DNA of 64,000 nt from Acidobacteriota bacterium (GTDB taxonomy: Bacteria; Acidobacteriota; Aminicenantia; JBFLYD01), in NCBI GenBank assembly GCA_040756905.1, contig JBFLYD010000035.1:1-64000 (forward strand), written 5' to 3'. Under the pieces are notes generated by a model. That model worked only from the letters and a program-made list of their open reading frames with translations, was not told where the DNA came from and did no database searches. Positions 49,084-57,859 of this stretch are shown one piece after another. A program made the position numbers and the translations under genes. Within the stretch, counting starts at the first letter, position 1. Every line of letters begins with the position of its first letter.

Positions 49084-49668
49084 AAAGAGTTCAATTTCAC
49101 AGAGTCATTCGCAGGGAGAAAGTACATTTTTGAACTCTTTCCTTTAAGTTTTCAAGAATTTCTTCTTTTTAAAGGAAGTTCTTTAAAAATACCCGAAAAT
49201 GCTCAAGATATCACCCGGAATATCTTTAACGCTATTTCTCCTTTATATGAAGTGATTCGTGATCTGATGTTATGTGACACTGGCTTTGCAAATCATTTTA
49301 CTAAATTGGACACGGGTAGAATTTTCGAAAACAGTATTTTTCAGGATCTCAGAATGAAGGGCGAACTCAATTACTATCAGAGAAAAAGCGGGACTGAGAT
49401 TGACTTCATCCTGGATAAGAAAAAGGCATATGAAGTTAAACTATAGCAAACGCATAAAATATTGTTACATGTAGGGCAAGGCTTTAGCCTTGCATTAAGC
49501 AACCCCCGAATCAAGTTCGGGGCAGGCTCTAAAGGGTTGCCCTACAATTTATTTAATGCGTTTGTATTAAATCTGAATGAATTTGATATAAAGAGACTAA
49601 AAGAGATGGCTAATGAATTAAATTTAGAAGAATTTAAAATCGTCTCAAAAAATTACAGAGAGTTATAA
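49084..49668 (+). pseudogene. Broken AAA ATPase with DUF4143 (PD-(D/E)XK-like) C-terminus, split by a REP element
   Basis: Frame-wise reading from 49084 gives ESFAGRKYIFELFPLSFQEF, the characteristic strand of AAA/DUF4143 ATPases. A short linker follows, then LCDTGFANHF and the nuclease-like C-terminal part with RKSGTEIDFILDKKKAYEVK. The N-terminal Walker A/B portion (100 or more residues) is missing, and the middle helical part is shortened. At 49442 the frame is cut by a REP pair (49442-49569). It resumes with LNEFDIKRLKEMANELNLEE, which looks like the proper C-terminus. The gene is therefore truncated, internally deleted and interrupted, with no function left. Confidence 0.75.
49442..49569. 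mobile_element. REP pair element inserted in the pseudogene, copy 4
   Basis: Bounded by tatagcaaacgcataaaata and aatgcgtttgtatta. The second REP carries an extra stem (ccgaatcaagttcgggg) in its loop, so this copy is 24 bp longer than the 104-bp form. Host coding sequence continues on both sides, which helps define the element's ends. Confidence 0.85.
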
Positions 49669-49699
49669 AACATCGAGTATGGTTTTATGCAGTAGATTT

Positions 49700-50344
49700 T
49701 TAAATATTGGCCAGAGAAGCTATGAGTTTTTTGGCATTTTCCGTTAAGGTATTCCAATCATTTGTTTCAATTGCTTTTTTGTCAAGTAGAGCAGTTCCGA
49801 TTCCCACACAGCAGGCTCCGTTCATAATAAAATCCTTTGCATTATCGAGGTTTACTCCTCCAGTGGGCATTATTTTTATGTGAGGTAAAGGTCCTTTTAT
49901 ATCCTTAAAATATGTGGGTCCGATCGAGGTTGCTGGAAAGACTTTCACAATGTCAGCACCTATTTGCCAGGCTGAAACAATCTCTGTTGGAGTGAAAGCT
50001 CCAGGAAAAACTGGAATAGTATAACGATTGCAAACTTTAATCATTTCGTAATTTGTAACAGGCGAAACAACAAATTCGGCACCTGAGAGAATGGCTATTC
50101 GTGCAGTTTCAGAATCGAGAACACTTCCAGCACCTATGACAACATCCTGAGGTTTATTTTTTGCCATGGCTTTAATCACGTCAATAGCATCAGGAGTGGT
50201 CATGGTAATTTCAATTGCTCTAACACCCCCAGCTTGAACAGCTTCGATCACTTTCAACAATTTTTCAGAATCGGACATTCGAATAACAGCTATAACTTTT
50301 GTTTGAAATATTGTATTTAAAACTTTTTCTTTTGACATGGACAC
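49700..50344 (-). CDS. eda: 2-keto-3-deoxy-6-phosphogluconate aldolase
   Basis: KDPG aldolase splits KDPG into pyruvate and glyceraldehyde 3-phosphate. The 214 residues have Glu45 (IEITMTT) and the Schiff-base Lys134 (IVKVFPA). GAGSVL, PVFPGAFTPTE and MPTGGV complete the phosphate site. A good ribosome site (GAGGAGG) precedes the ATG. It follows the KDG kinase by 8 nt on the same strand, a complete two-step route from 2-keto-3-deoxygluconate. Confidence 0.94.
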   Translation of the reverse strand: MSMSKEKVLNTIFQTKVIAVIRMSDSEKLLKVIEAVQAGGVRAIEITMTTPDAIDVIKAMAKNKPQDVVIGAGSVLDSETARIAILSGAEFVVSPVTNYEMIKVCNRYTIPVFPGAFTPTEIVSAWQIGADIVKVFPATSIGPTYFKDIKGPLPHIKIMPTGGVNLDNAKDFIMNGACCVGIGTALLDKKAIETNDWNTLTENAKKLIASLANI

Positions 50345-50352
50345 CTCCTCTT

Positions 50353-51381
50353 TTACCTTTGCACTCTGCCTGAAGTTTCGCCTTCCATCAAAGCGAGGAC
50401 TTCTTTTTCGGAAGCCAAATTAAAATCGCCGGGAATCGAATGCTTGAGGCAGGATGCTGCGATGGCGAATTCCAGTGCTTCTTTATCGTTACCGAATTTG
50501 ATTAACCCATGAATTAGGCCGGCTGAAAAAGCATCTCCTCCGCCGATCCGGTCAACGATATCAGTGATGTCGTATTTGGTTCCAATCAAGCATTCCTTTT
50601 CATTTCGTAAAACAGCTGACCATCCGTTATGGTCAGCGCTGTGGCTTTCCCTCAAGGTAATAGCTATTTTTTCGAGGTTTGGATACATATCTATAACTTT
50701 TTTGCTCAACCTCTCATAAAAAGATAAGTCCAATTTGCTTCCGGATACATCCATTTCTTCTTCGATTCCCAGGGATTTCTGGCAATCTTCTTCATTGGCA
50801 ATCCCTATATCCGCATATTTGACGATATTTTTCATTACCTCTGGAGCTGATTTCCCATATCTCCAGAGTTTTGCTCTGTAGTTTAAATCAATCGATACTG
50901 TAATATCTTTTGATTTTGCTGCATTAACAGCTTCAAGGGTCAAATCAGCTGCTGACTGGCTGATGGCAGGTGTTATCCCAGTTGTATGAAACCATTTCGC
51001 ATCCTTAAAAACGAGTTCCCAATCAATATCCCCTCTTTTAGCCTCAGCCATTGAAGAATGTTCCCGGTCATAAATAACCTTTGAAGGTCTCTGGTTGGCA
51101 CCGGTTTCTGTAAAATAGATGCCCAACCGATTACCTTTTTTAACGATAAACCTGGTATCAATGCCAAATTTTTTAAGCTCTGATGCCACTGATTCTCCAA
51201 TCTCGTTATCGGGAAGAACTGTGACATATCGAACACTATGCCCGAAGTTTGAGAGCGAGACTGCCACGTTCGCCTCTGCTCCTCCGAAGAAAATATGAAA
51301 AACTGGAGATTGAAAAAGCTTTTCTTTTCCTGGAGGCGATAGTCTAAGCAATATTTCTCCAAAAGTTACAATTGCTTCCAT
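50353..51381 (-). CDS. kdgK: 2-keto-3-deoxygluconate kinase (PfkB family)
   Basis: The 342-residue ribokinase-family enzyme has the N-terminal [15 protein letters not shown] and the C-terminal [17 protein letters not shown] with the catalytic Asp. Pairing with KDPG aldolase supports KDG as substrate over other sugars. ATG with AGGAG upstream. The pathway fits breakdown of uronates or sugar acids released from polysaccharides such as pectin or alginate. No polysaccharide lyase is seen nearby. Confidence 0.9.
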   Translation of the reverse strand: MEAIVTFGEILLRLSPPGKEKLFQSPVFHIFFGGAEANVAVSLSNFGHSVRYVTVLPDNEIGESVASELKKFGIDTRFIVKKGNRLGIYFTETGANQRPSKVIYDREHSSMAEAKRGDIDWELVFKDAKWFHTTGITPAISQSAADLTLEAVNAAKSKDITVSIDLNYRAKLWRYGKSAPEVMKNIVKYADIGIANEEDCQKSLGIEEEMDVSGSKLDLSFYERLSKKVIDMYPNLEKIAITLRESHSADHNGWSAVLRNEKECLIGTKYDITDIVDRIGGGDAFSAGLIHGLIKFGNDKEALEFAIAASCLKHSIPGDFNLASEKEVLALMEGETSGRVQR

Positions 51382-51472
51382 GATTTATTCTCCTAAAAAC
51401 TTCATATTCATCATATTCATAATATCATGTTTTTTTAATTTTTTTTTCTGTTTTTTTGAAAAATGGATTATC

Positions 51473-51576
51473 TAATACAAACGCATTAAATAAATTGTAG
51501 GGCAACCCTTTAAGGTTGCTTAATGCAAGGCTAAAGCCTTGCCCTACATGTAATGACATTTAATGCGTTTGAATTA
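51473..51576. repeat. REP pair element, copy 5
   Basis: Bounded by taatacaaacgcattaaata and atttaatgcgtttgaatta; GTAGGGCAACC and GCAAGGC REPs back to back. It lies between the divergent kdgK and the cupin/SMP-30 gene, so both promoters must lie close to or within it. Confidence 0.88.
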
Positions 51577-51606
51577 ATATGGAAAAATGATAAGAAGGAG
51601 GTTGGC

Positions 51607-54378
51607 ATGAAAAAATATTTATATTTGGTAACAATAATCAGTATAATGATTGGATTAGGCGGGTTTTCAGCCAATATAGACCAGAAGAAACTAACTGAGG
51701 AACCAGAGCCTTCATATCGGGAGGATGCTCCATCAAATGTCCGTCATCCAGAAGTTGACACTAATGTCTATCTTTACATCAATCACTGGAGAAACTCACT
51801 CCCCCATGAGGGACATGGTGGTCTGATTGAAAGGGATATCCTTACCCCTGGTGATCCTTTAAATCCTCCTAAAAAAGGTGCAGTTTTGAAGTATCTTAAA
51901 GCTTATAAACGAGCGGTTCTCCAGCCCAGATGCAACACTCAGCCCACAAAACACGATAAAGAACAGGTCTTTTTCTATGTGATGAGTGGAACTGGGCAAG
52001 TGGAAGGTGGTAATAAGAAAGCTGAACTCGAGGAGGGTACTGCTTTAGTGATTCCTGCTGGACTAGAGTACAGGTTTTTCAATCCAAATGAAGTTCCCCT
52101 TGAGATGATTATAGTTGTTGAGGAGATGCCTAACGGGTTCAAGCCAAACATAGAAATGTCTGTTGGAAGTTATCACAACTCAAAGCCAGGAGTTGGATAC
52201 CACTGGGCTCATATAGGTAGAGGATTTTTATATGATGTAAATCCTAAATTTGCAAACCCTATGGGCATGGCAGTAGTATCAATCGATAAATTCGACATAG
52301 CGCAGCCTCATGTTCATGGTCCAGGATGCGAGGAGATCTGGTTGCAGCTTAAGGGAAAGAGCCTTTTATTTTTCGGAAACCGCCTATTGTGGCAGGAGCC
52401 AGGAGAAGCATTCCTTATCCCACCAAACAATAGAGTTCCCCACTGCTCAATTAATCATACTGATGAGCACATGCTTTGGCTCTACCTCGGTAACCGCCAT
52501 GATCACTTGAAAAAATCTCAAAGGACAGCATGGGAAGTTAAAAATGATAAGATTATCAAAGAGCGAAACATCAAAGGTAGAATTCGCAATGACATTCCTG
52601 AATCGAAAGTTGTTTCGAACCTTGAGCCAGGTGTTGTGATAAGCATTAATGAACTGCCTGTTACTGAGATCGCACCTGGTGTAAAAACTCGAATATACTG
52701 GGGAAAGGGTATTCTTATAAGCTGGATGACATTAGAGCCATACTCAGAGATTCCTGTGGAAAGACTTCCAAGCGAGCGTATCATGGTAGTTATGAAAGGT
52801 TCAGTTGACCAGCTTATCAGTGGAACCTTTGTTACAATGCAGGCTCTTGAACGAGAGGAGCCAACTGGCATAAATGGAGGCACTCCTAAAAATGAGTTTG
52901 TTTTTCTTGAAAAAGGTTCTAAAAATGCTATGAAAGCAGGAAAAGATGGTGCAGAAATTGTTGAAGTATACTCCCCTGTACGTCTTGATTACATGAAAAA
53001 AGCTGGGGCTTCCAGATTACCCAAAAAAGTTCAAACTGGAAATTTTCCATTAAAGCCATCTGTGAAACCGAACAAGATTTATGATTTGCATGATTTGCAA
53101 TTTACAGAGCTTGCTCCTGGAGCTTACTCCAGGCTTATCTCAGGTAATGGTGCCCAGCTGAGTTTCATCAAGATGAACCCCGATTCAACCTTTGACCTTC
53201 ATATCCATCCTGAAGAGCAGTTAATGATAGTCCTTCGTGGCTGGATCGATGAGATTATAATGGATAAAGTCACCAGAATGGAAAAAGGAGACATTCTTCT
53301 TCTGCCAGGAAATATGGTCCATGGTGGAAGGATTGGGCCTTTTGGTTGTGATGTGCTCGATGTTTTCTGGCCGCCTCGTCCTGATTATAAAGAAAAAATG
53401 GAAAGGAGGCTTTCAGCTTATCATGCCATAATTCCTGAAGATTCAAAGGTTGAACTCGTCGTTGATGGTGGAAAAGAAGGTCCTGGGCTTAATTTTACTG
53501 AAGGGCCCTCATGGTTAAACGGTAGACTCTATTTTTCAAGCATGTACTTCGATAAGGACTGGAACGGTGATCCCAAAAGGAGTTCCTTGGTTGAGATGGA
53601 CCCAGGTGGTACCTATCATTATATATCGCACGGCAAGATGCAGACAAATGGAACTAAACCTCTGGACAACGGAAATTTAGCTGTCTGTGATATGTTTGGT
53701 CACCACGTGATTGAAATGACAAAAGAAGGGAAGGTCGTGAGAACTTTGGCGAGCATGTATAACGGAAGACCCTTTGATGGACCAAATGACCTTGTAATCA
53801 ATCGAAAAGGTGGCATTTACTTTACTGATCCTCAGTTCACACCTCAAAAGGAAAAATACCAACCTGGTAGGAGTGTTTATTATCTTACACCGAAAGGTGA
53901 AGTTATAAGGGTTATAGAACCTGATGAATTTGCCATGCCGAATGGTATTGCTCTGAGTCCTGATGGAAAGACTCTTTATGTCAACAACACTTTTGATGAT
54001 GAAAAATGGTGGAATGTTGACAGCAATAAAGATAACTTTGTCTGGGCATATGATATTAGTGATGATGGTACTCTGTCCAATGCTCGAAAATTTGCAGAAC
54101 TTTTCCTTACACCAGAAGTACTCGATAGAAAAGGAAAAAGCTCAGGCGCCGACGGTATGACTGTGGATGAGCTTGGTAATTTATATGTAGCCACCTATAT
54201 GGGTCTCCAGATTTTTAGTTCTAAAGGTGAATTTATAGGCATCATTAACTTCCCCGTATACCCTGTCAACATCTGTTTTGGAGATGACGTCATGAACACA
54301 ATTTATGCAACATGTTATGATAAGATTTACAAGATCCGCACAAAGGTGAAGGGTTTAATACATTCATCTAAGAATTGA
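51607..54378 (+). CDS. Secreted multi-cupin protein fused to an SMP-30/gluconolactonase domain
   Basis: From the ATG at 51607 (AAGGAGG upstream; an in-frame extension to 51553 is REP-derived) the protein has 923 residues with a signal peptide (ending GFSANI). Four cupin-like modules follow. Module 1 is at about 110-195. Module 2, at about 225-305, has HVHGPGCEE and a late His. Module 3, at about 345-470, has lost its His ligands (MTLEPYSEIPVE). Module 4, at about 500-595, is canonical: HIHPEEQ, EKGDILLLPGNMVHG. The last 300 residues form a six-bladed SMP-30 lactonase-like propeller (FTEGPSW, GPNDLVINRKGGIYFTDPQF, PNGIALSPDG). Substrate is unknown. The KDG genes suggest sugar acids, lactones or uronates. 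Confidence 0.85.
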   Translation: MKKYLYLVTIISIMIGLGGFSANIDQKKLTEEPEPSYREDAPSNVRHPEVDTNVYLYINHWRNSLPHEGHGGLIERDILTPGDPLNPPKKGAVLKYLKAYKRAVLQPRCNTQPTKHDKEQVFFYVMSGTGQVEGGNKKAELEEGTALVIPAGLEYRFFNPNEVPLEMIIVVEEMPNGFKPNIEMSVGSYHNSKPGVGYHWAHIGRGFLYDVNPKFANPMGMAVVSIDKFDIAQPHVHGPGCEEIWLQLKGKSLLFFGNRLLWQEPGEAFLIPPNNRVPHCSINHTDEHMLWLYLGNRHDHLKKSQRTAWEVKNDKIIKERNIKGRIRNDIPESKVVSNLEPGVVISINELPVTEIAPGVKTRIYWGKGILISWMTLEPYSEIPVERLPSERIMVVMKGSVDQLISGTFVTMQALEREEPTGINGGTPKNEFVFLEKGSKNAMKAGKDGAEIVEVYSPVRLDYMKKAGASRLPKKVQTGNFPLKPSVKPNKIYDLHDLQFTELAPGAYSRLISGNGAQLSFIKMNPDSTFDLHIHPEEQLMIVLRGWIDEIIMDKVTRMEKGDILLLPGNMVHGGRIGPFGCDVLDVFWPPRPDYKEKMERRLSAYHAIIPEDSKVELVVDGGKEGPGLNFTEGPSWLNGRLYFSSMYFDKDWNGDPKRSSLVEMDPGGTYHYISHGKMQTNGTKPLDNGNLAVCDMFGHHVIEMTKEGKVVRTLASMYNGRPFDGPNDLVINRKGGIYFTDPQFTPQKEKYQPGRSVYYLTPKGEVIRVIEPDEFAMPNGIALSPDGKTLYVNNTFDDEKWWNVDSNKDNFVWAYDISDDGTLSNARKFAELFLTPEVLDRKGKSSGADGMTVDELGNLYVATYMGLQIFSSKGEFIGIINFPVYPVNICFGDDVMNTIYATCYDKIYKIRTKVKGLIHSSKN

Positions 54379-54452
54379 TCATCCTTCTATATACAAAAAG
54401 GAGTCAACTATAAAGAATTGAGGCATGGGTTGAAATGAATCTGATTAATCAT

Positions 54453-54609
54453 AGTGAACGGCATAAATAAGTTGACATTTTTCTTTGTAGGGCAACCCTT
54501 TAGAGCCTGCCCCGAACCTTGCCCTGAACTTGTTTCATGGGTTGATTCGGGGGTTGCTTTTCGCAAGGCTAAAGCCTTGCCCTACGTCTATTTATTTTTA
54601 GCGTTTACC
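54453..54609. repeat. REP pair element, divergent copy 6
   Basis: Contains GTAGGGCAACCCTTTAGAGC, a long inserted stem (cctgccccgaacc ... ggttgattcggggg) and GCAAGGCTAAAGCCTTGCCCTAC, with GGCATAAATAA / TTATTTTTAGCG outer arms. The end motif has drifted from AAACGCAT. Confidence 0.75.
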
Positions 54610-54610
54610 C

Positions 54611-54636
54611 CGTTAGAAAGTGAAAACTTTCTAACG
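54611..54636. promoter_or_regulatory. Perfect 11-bp hairpin with GAAA tetraloop
   Basis: CGTTAGAAAGT, GAAA loop, ACTTTCTAACG. It lies between the REP element and the DUF362 gene, 27 bp before its start. It could be a terminator for read-through from the cupin gene (tail AGGTTTACTATATTTT) or an mRNA 5' stabiliser. It may also be another repeat unit. Confidence 0.45.
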
Positions 54637-54663
54637 AGGTTTACTATATTTTAGGAGATGATT

Positions 54664-55725
54664 ATGTTAAAAAGTAAAGACATTTTAAAACGCCGAGATT
54701 TTCTTAAAAGAATTGGTCTGAGCGTAATGGGAATGATTGCTCTTGGAAGAGAATCTTTTTACCATGACAAAAAATATGCTGACACAGATGATCGGCAAAG
54801 CAAAGTCAGCCAATTATACAAAGAAGTAACTAAGCCTGCTCGGGTGACTTTGGTTAAAGGTAATGACAGGCGGGAGATCGTGTACCGGTCACTAAAGTTG
54901 ATTGAAGATGAAATTTTAAAATCAATCGGCAACAAAAGAATTTTGATAAAGCCAAATCTTGTCCTTGCAGATAATCCCCTTGCTGTTACTCATGTAGATG
55001 CTATAAGAGCTACTTTAGATTTTCTTAAGCCTCATTATAAAAAACAGATATTAATCGGCGAATCAAGCGTTCATAACACCTCAGATTGTTTTAAGAATTA
55101 TGGGTATCTTCCTTTGGAAAAAGAATATAATGTGAAGATTGTCGACCTTAATCGGAGTTCCTATAAATATCGATACGTTTTAGGAAAAGAAAATCAACCA
55201 GTGTCAATAAGAATTATCTCCTCTTTTTTAGATCCAAATCTTTACATTATTTCAGCTGCTCAAATGAAAACTCACAATATTGTACTCGTTACATTGTCAT
55301 TAAAAAACATTCTCCTTGGCTGTCCTCTTAATGATTACAAGAAAAATGACAAGGGTTTGATGCATACTGGTCCTCGAGCTGTGAATGATATCTGTCATTT
55401 TAACATGTTTCATATGGCTCAGGAAGTGTATCCTGATCTGGCAGTAATAGATGGATTTGAGGCTATGGAGGGTAATGGTCCTGCCTGGGGAACTCCTTTT
55501 GACTCCCGCGTTTCAATTGCCAGTTGTGATGCTCTGGCAGCAGACACCATAGCCACAAAAATAATGGGCTTTGATCCCAATAGGATTCTTTATCTTTCAG
55601 CAATGTCAGAAGCAGGGATGGGCCAGGGAGATATCGAAAAGATAAAGGTGATTGGCACACCGCTGGAACAGTGCCTTTATCATTTTAAGCCTCATGAAGA
55701 AATGGCGAAACTCTATAAATTATAA
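54664..55725 (+). CDS. DUF362 protein with twin-arginine-like leader
   Basis: From the ATG at 54664 (AGGAG 6 nt upstream) there are 353 residues. The N-terminus has KRRDFLKRIGLSVMGMIALG, a Tat-type signal. The DUF362 body has RILIKPNLVLADNPLAVTHV, the GESSVHNTSDCFKNYGY segment, QMKTHNIVLVTLSLKNIL and DGFEAMEGNGPAWGTP. Unlike many DUF362 proteins it shows no CX2CX2CX3C ferredoxin clusters, so it would not carry FeS centres. Its function is unknown. It lies between the cupin/lactonase gene and a transporter and may act on the same substrate in the periplasm. Confidence 0.8.
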   Translation: MLKSKDILKRRDFLKRIGLSVMGMIALGRESFYHDKKYADTDDRQSKVSQLYKEVTKPARVTLVKGNDRREIVYRSLKLIEDEILKSIGNKRILIKPNLVLADNPLAVTHVDAIRATLDFLKPHYKKQILIGESSVHNTSDCFKNYGYLPLEKEYNVKIVDLNRSSYKYRYVLGKENQPVSIRIISSFLDPNLYIISAAQMKTHNIVLVTLSLKNILLGCPLNDYKKNDKGLMHTGPRAVNDICHFNMFHMAQEVYPDLAVIDGFEAMEGNGPAWGTPFDSRVSIASCDALAADTIATKIMGFDPNRILYLSAMSEAGMGQGDIEKIKVIGTPLEQCLYHFKPHEEMAKLYKL

Positions 55726-55752
55726 ACACTATAAAAAAGCTAAGAAATTTAC

Positions 55753-57009
55753 ATGAGGTTATTCTTGTATTTATTTTTTTTGTGCGCTTTGGTCACTCTA
55801 ATGATGTTTCTCATCGGTTGCCAATCTGAGCTGGGATTCCCCTTAGTTGCACTTTTTGTATCTTTAGCTTTTTATTTTATGGGACACAAGCTTCTTAAAA
55901 GTTTTGCTTTTACAATCTGGGTGTTAGCATTTGTTGCCTCTTCTATGTTTTATCCTTCTGCATTCGAAAGATGGTTTGGAATCGAGTTAAAAATTCTTAT
56001 TGTCCCTCTTATTCAGATTATCATGTTCGGTATGGGTACTACTCTGACCGTGAAAGATTTTGAAAGGGTTCTTATAATGCCTTGGCCTGTTTTCATTGGG
56101 ATATTTCTTCAATTTTCAGTGATGCCGATTGTGGGTTACAGCATTGCTTCGCTTTTGAGTTTTGAGCCTGAAATAGCCGCTGGTATTGTTTTAGTCGGTT
56201 CAGTTTCAGGGGGAGTTGCGTCTAATGTTATGACATATCTTGCAAGTGGCAATGTTGCACTTTCCGTTACAATGACCTCATGTTCGACACTTATGTCTCC
56301 AGTTATGACCCCCTTCTTAATGAAGACTCTCGGAGGAAAGCTCATACCAGTGGATTTTATAGCAATGATGCTTTCGATATTCAACATGATTATAGTCCCA
56401 ATTGTTGCAGGATTGATTGCTAACAAGATACTACAAAGCAGCAATAAATGGGCAAATAAAGTAGAATCGTTAGGCCTTATTTCATCCGGCATCATATTTT
56501 TTGTTATAGTGCTAATTTTTTTTCGAGAGAATTTTCTTGGGCCTCTGGCCACCCTCAAGAATGGAATAATCCTTGGATTTTCTCTGATTGGAATAATTGC
56601 TTTAGTTAAACTTATTATTAACCTTTTATTAAAAGTTCCGCAAAATTGGTTCTATGAGGCCTTGCCAATAGTTTCGATGTTTTGTATCTGTTTTATCATA
56701 GCTATTATCACTGCACAATCCAGAGATACCCTTTTAACCGTGGGAATGAAGCTACTTCTCGCTGTTTTTATTCACAACTCCGTCGGTTATTTCCTCGGAT
56801 ACTGGGGCGCTAAGGCGGCAAAGTTAGATGAAAGGTCATGCCGTACTGTGGCTTTCGAAGTGGGAATGCAGAATGGAGGAATGGCGACAGGTATTGCAAT
56901 GGATGTGTTGAAGAGCGCAAAGGCAGCGTTAGCTCCTGCGATATTTGGTCCATGGATGAACATTTCTGGATCTGTGCTGGCTAACTGGTGGCGTCGAAAA
57001 CCTATATAA
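55753..57009 (+). CDS. Bile acid:sodium symporter (BASS)-family transporter
   Basis: The 418-residue inner-membrane protein has about ten to twelve transmembrane helices. It carries the SBF-family segments IIMFGMGTTLTVKDFERVL, GIVLVGSVSGGVASNVMTYL and TMTSCSTLMSPVMTP in the crossover region, and RTVAFEVGMQNGGMATGIA. The first two helices (about 1-75) are extra relative to the core. BASS proteins carry organic anions such as bile acids, pantoate or 2-keto acids with sodium. With KDG kinase and aldolase in the region, a sugar-acid substrate is plausible but unproven. Confidence 0.87.
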   Translation: MRLFLYLFFLCALVTLMMFLIGCQSELGFPLVALFVSLAFYFMGHKLLKSFAFTIWVLAFVASSMFYPSAFERWFGIELKILIVPLIQIIMFGMGTTLTVKDFERVLIMPWPVFIGIFLQFSVMPIVGYSIASLLSFEPEIAAGIVLVGSVSGGVASNVMTYLASGNVALSVTMTSCSTLMSPVMTPFLMKTLGGKLIPVDFIAMMLSIFNMIIVPIVAGLIANKILQSSNKWANKVESLGLISSGIIFFVIVLIFFRENFLGPLATLKNGIILGFSLIGIIALVKLIINLLLKVPQNWFYEALPIVSMFCICFIIAIITAQSRDTLLTVGMKLLLAVFIHNSVGYFLGYWGAKAAKLDERSCRTVAFEVGMQNGGMATGIAMDVLKSAKAALAPAIFGPWMNISGSVLANWWRRKPI

Positions 57010-57028
57010 TTCCAACAAAAATTTTAGA

Positions 57029-57121
57029 AGTAAGTAAAGTTTTGTGCTCCCCCCATTCCCGCTCAGCATTCGTGACGGTTTTCAGGAACCTTCGGTTTCT
57101 CCGCCACCCTTCCTGCTCACC
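57029..57121. repeat. Partial GGGTGGCGGAG-family element
   Basis: Begins aagtaagtaaagttttgtg (the same end as 63079) and continues cattcgtgacggttttcagg, accttcggtttctccgccac, ccttcctgctcaccc. The interior is mostly deleted relative to the 245-bp copy. A degenerate GGTTGACCTCT unit follows at about 57160-57205. No gene is seen in 57010-57275. Confidence 0.7.
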
Positions 57122-57214
57122 CTATATATTTAGAATTTATTCTTTATCAAGTATTAAGATGGTCGTTGATATATCGTTCAGAAGATGGTTGACCTCTTCT
57201 TTTAAAAAATAAAT

Positions 57215-57244
57215 TTGACAAAGTTGTTTTACTTTGATTAATAT
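57215..57244 (+). promoter_or_regulatory. Promoter of the cold-shock gene
   Basis: TTGACA (57215-57220), 18-bp spacer, TAATAT (57239-57244). AAGGAG (57261-57266) follows 9 nt before the GTG. The short leader leaves little room for a long cold-responsive 5' UTR. Confidence 0.65.
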
Positions 57245-57275
57245 ATAGCTTATTTTTTGAAAGGAGATTTTTTAA

Positions 57276-57479
57276 GTGAAATTAAGAGGTAAAGTAAAGT
57301 GGTTCAACAACACAAAAGGCTATGGGTTTATTTTCACAGATGATGGAAAAGAAGTTTTTGTGCATTATTCAGCAATTCAGGGAGATGGATTTAAATCCCT
57401 GGATAAGGGCCAGAATGTAGAATTTGAATTGGTAGAAGGGCCCAAAGGATTAACAGCAAAGAATGTAACAAAGGCTTAA
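57276..57479 (+). CDS. Cold-shock domain protein
   Basis: This 67-residue single cold-shock domain has RNP1 KGYGFIF and RNP2 VFVHY, after the usual GKVKWFN opening. It binds single-stranded nucleic acid and loosens RNA structure. The GTG start is well supported by spacing and by homology at the first residues. It is monocistronic and convergent with the queA-ruv operon. Confidence 0.93.
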   Translation: MKLRGKVKWFNNTKGYGFIFTDDGKEVFVHYSAIQGDGFKSLDKGQNVEFELVEGPKGLTAKNVTKA

Positions 57480-57493
57480 AATAGATAAGTAAT

Positions 57494-57850
57494 TTATTTA
57501 ATCCGATAAAACCACATTAAAAAAAGCCAGAGTTCAACGGCATAAGGAATTCTTTTATTTGCTATCAAGACTTCTAACGTTTTAAAATCCTTTATCAAAT
57601 TAAACAATTCAAACAAATCCTCAACTTCTCTTGGGGTATACGAAACATAATACTTCTTAAGATTACCATCACCCAGTTCATAATAAGTCGGAGATTTCCT
57701 TGCTAACTCCACTGCCCTATCGAAATTTTCAGAATTTTCTTTTCTAAAACATATCGTCACTTTAAAGACTTGCTTTTCAGAAGGATTTAATATTTCTTTT
57801 ATTTTTTCTTCCTGGACTTCTTTTGCCTTTCTCAAATAAATTTCATCCAT
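57494..57850 (-). CDS. Conserved-looking protein of unknown function
   Basis: The 118 residues have an N-terminal Lys/Glu-rich helix (about 1-25), then FKVTICFRKENSENFDRAVE and a C-terminal helix-rich part. The C-terminal region LEVLIANKRIPYAVELWLFL is hydrophobic but probably not a true membrane span. I do not recognise the family. It starts 10 nt after queA on the same strand and is likely the last gene of the yebC-ruv-queA operon. Confidence 0.6.
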   Translation of the reverse strand: MDEIYLRKAKEVQEEKIKEILNPSEKQVFKVTICFRKENSENFDRAVELARKSPTYYELGDGNLKKYYVSYTPREVEDLFELFNLIKDFKTLEVLIANKRIPYAVELWLFLMWFYRIK

Positions 57851-57859
57851 TTAAATCTC

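Noticed and set aside
34045-54609. CRISPR array suggested by many similar hairpin repeats
   Set aside because: The copies are kilobases apart, differ in orientation and length, and have no spacers or cas genes.
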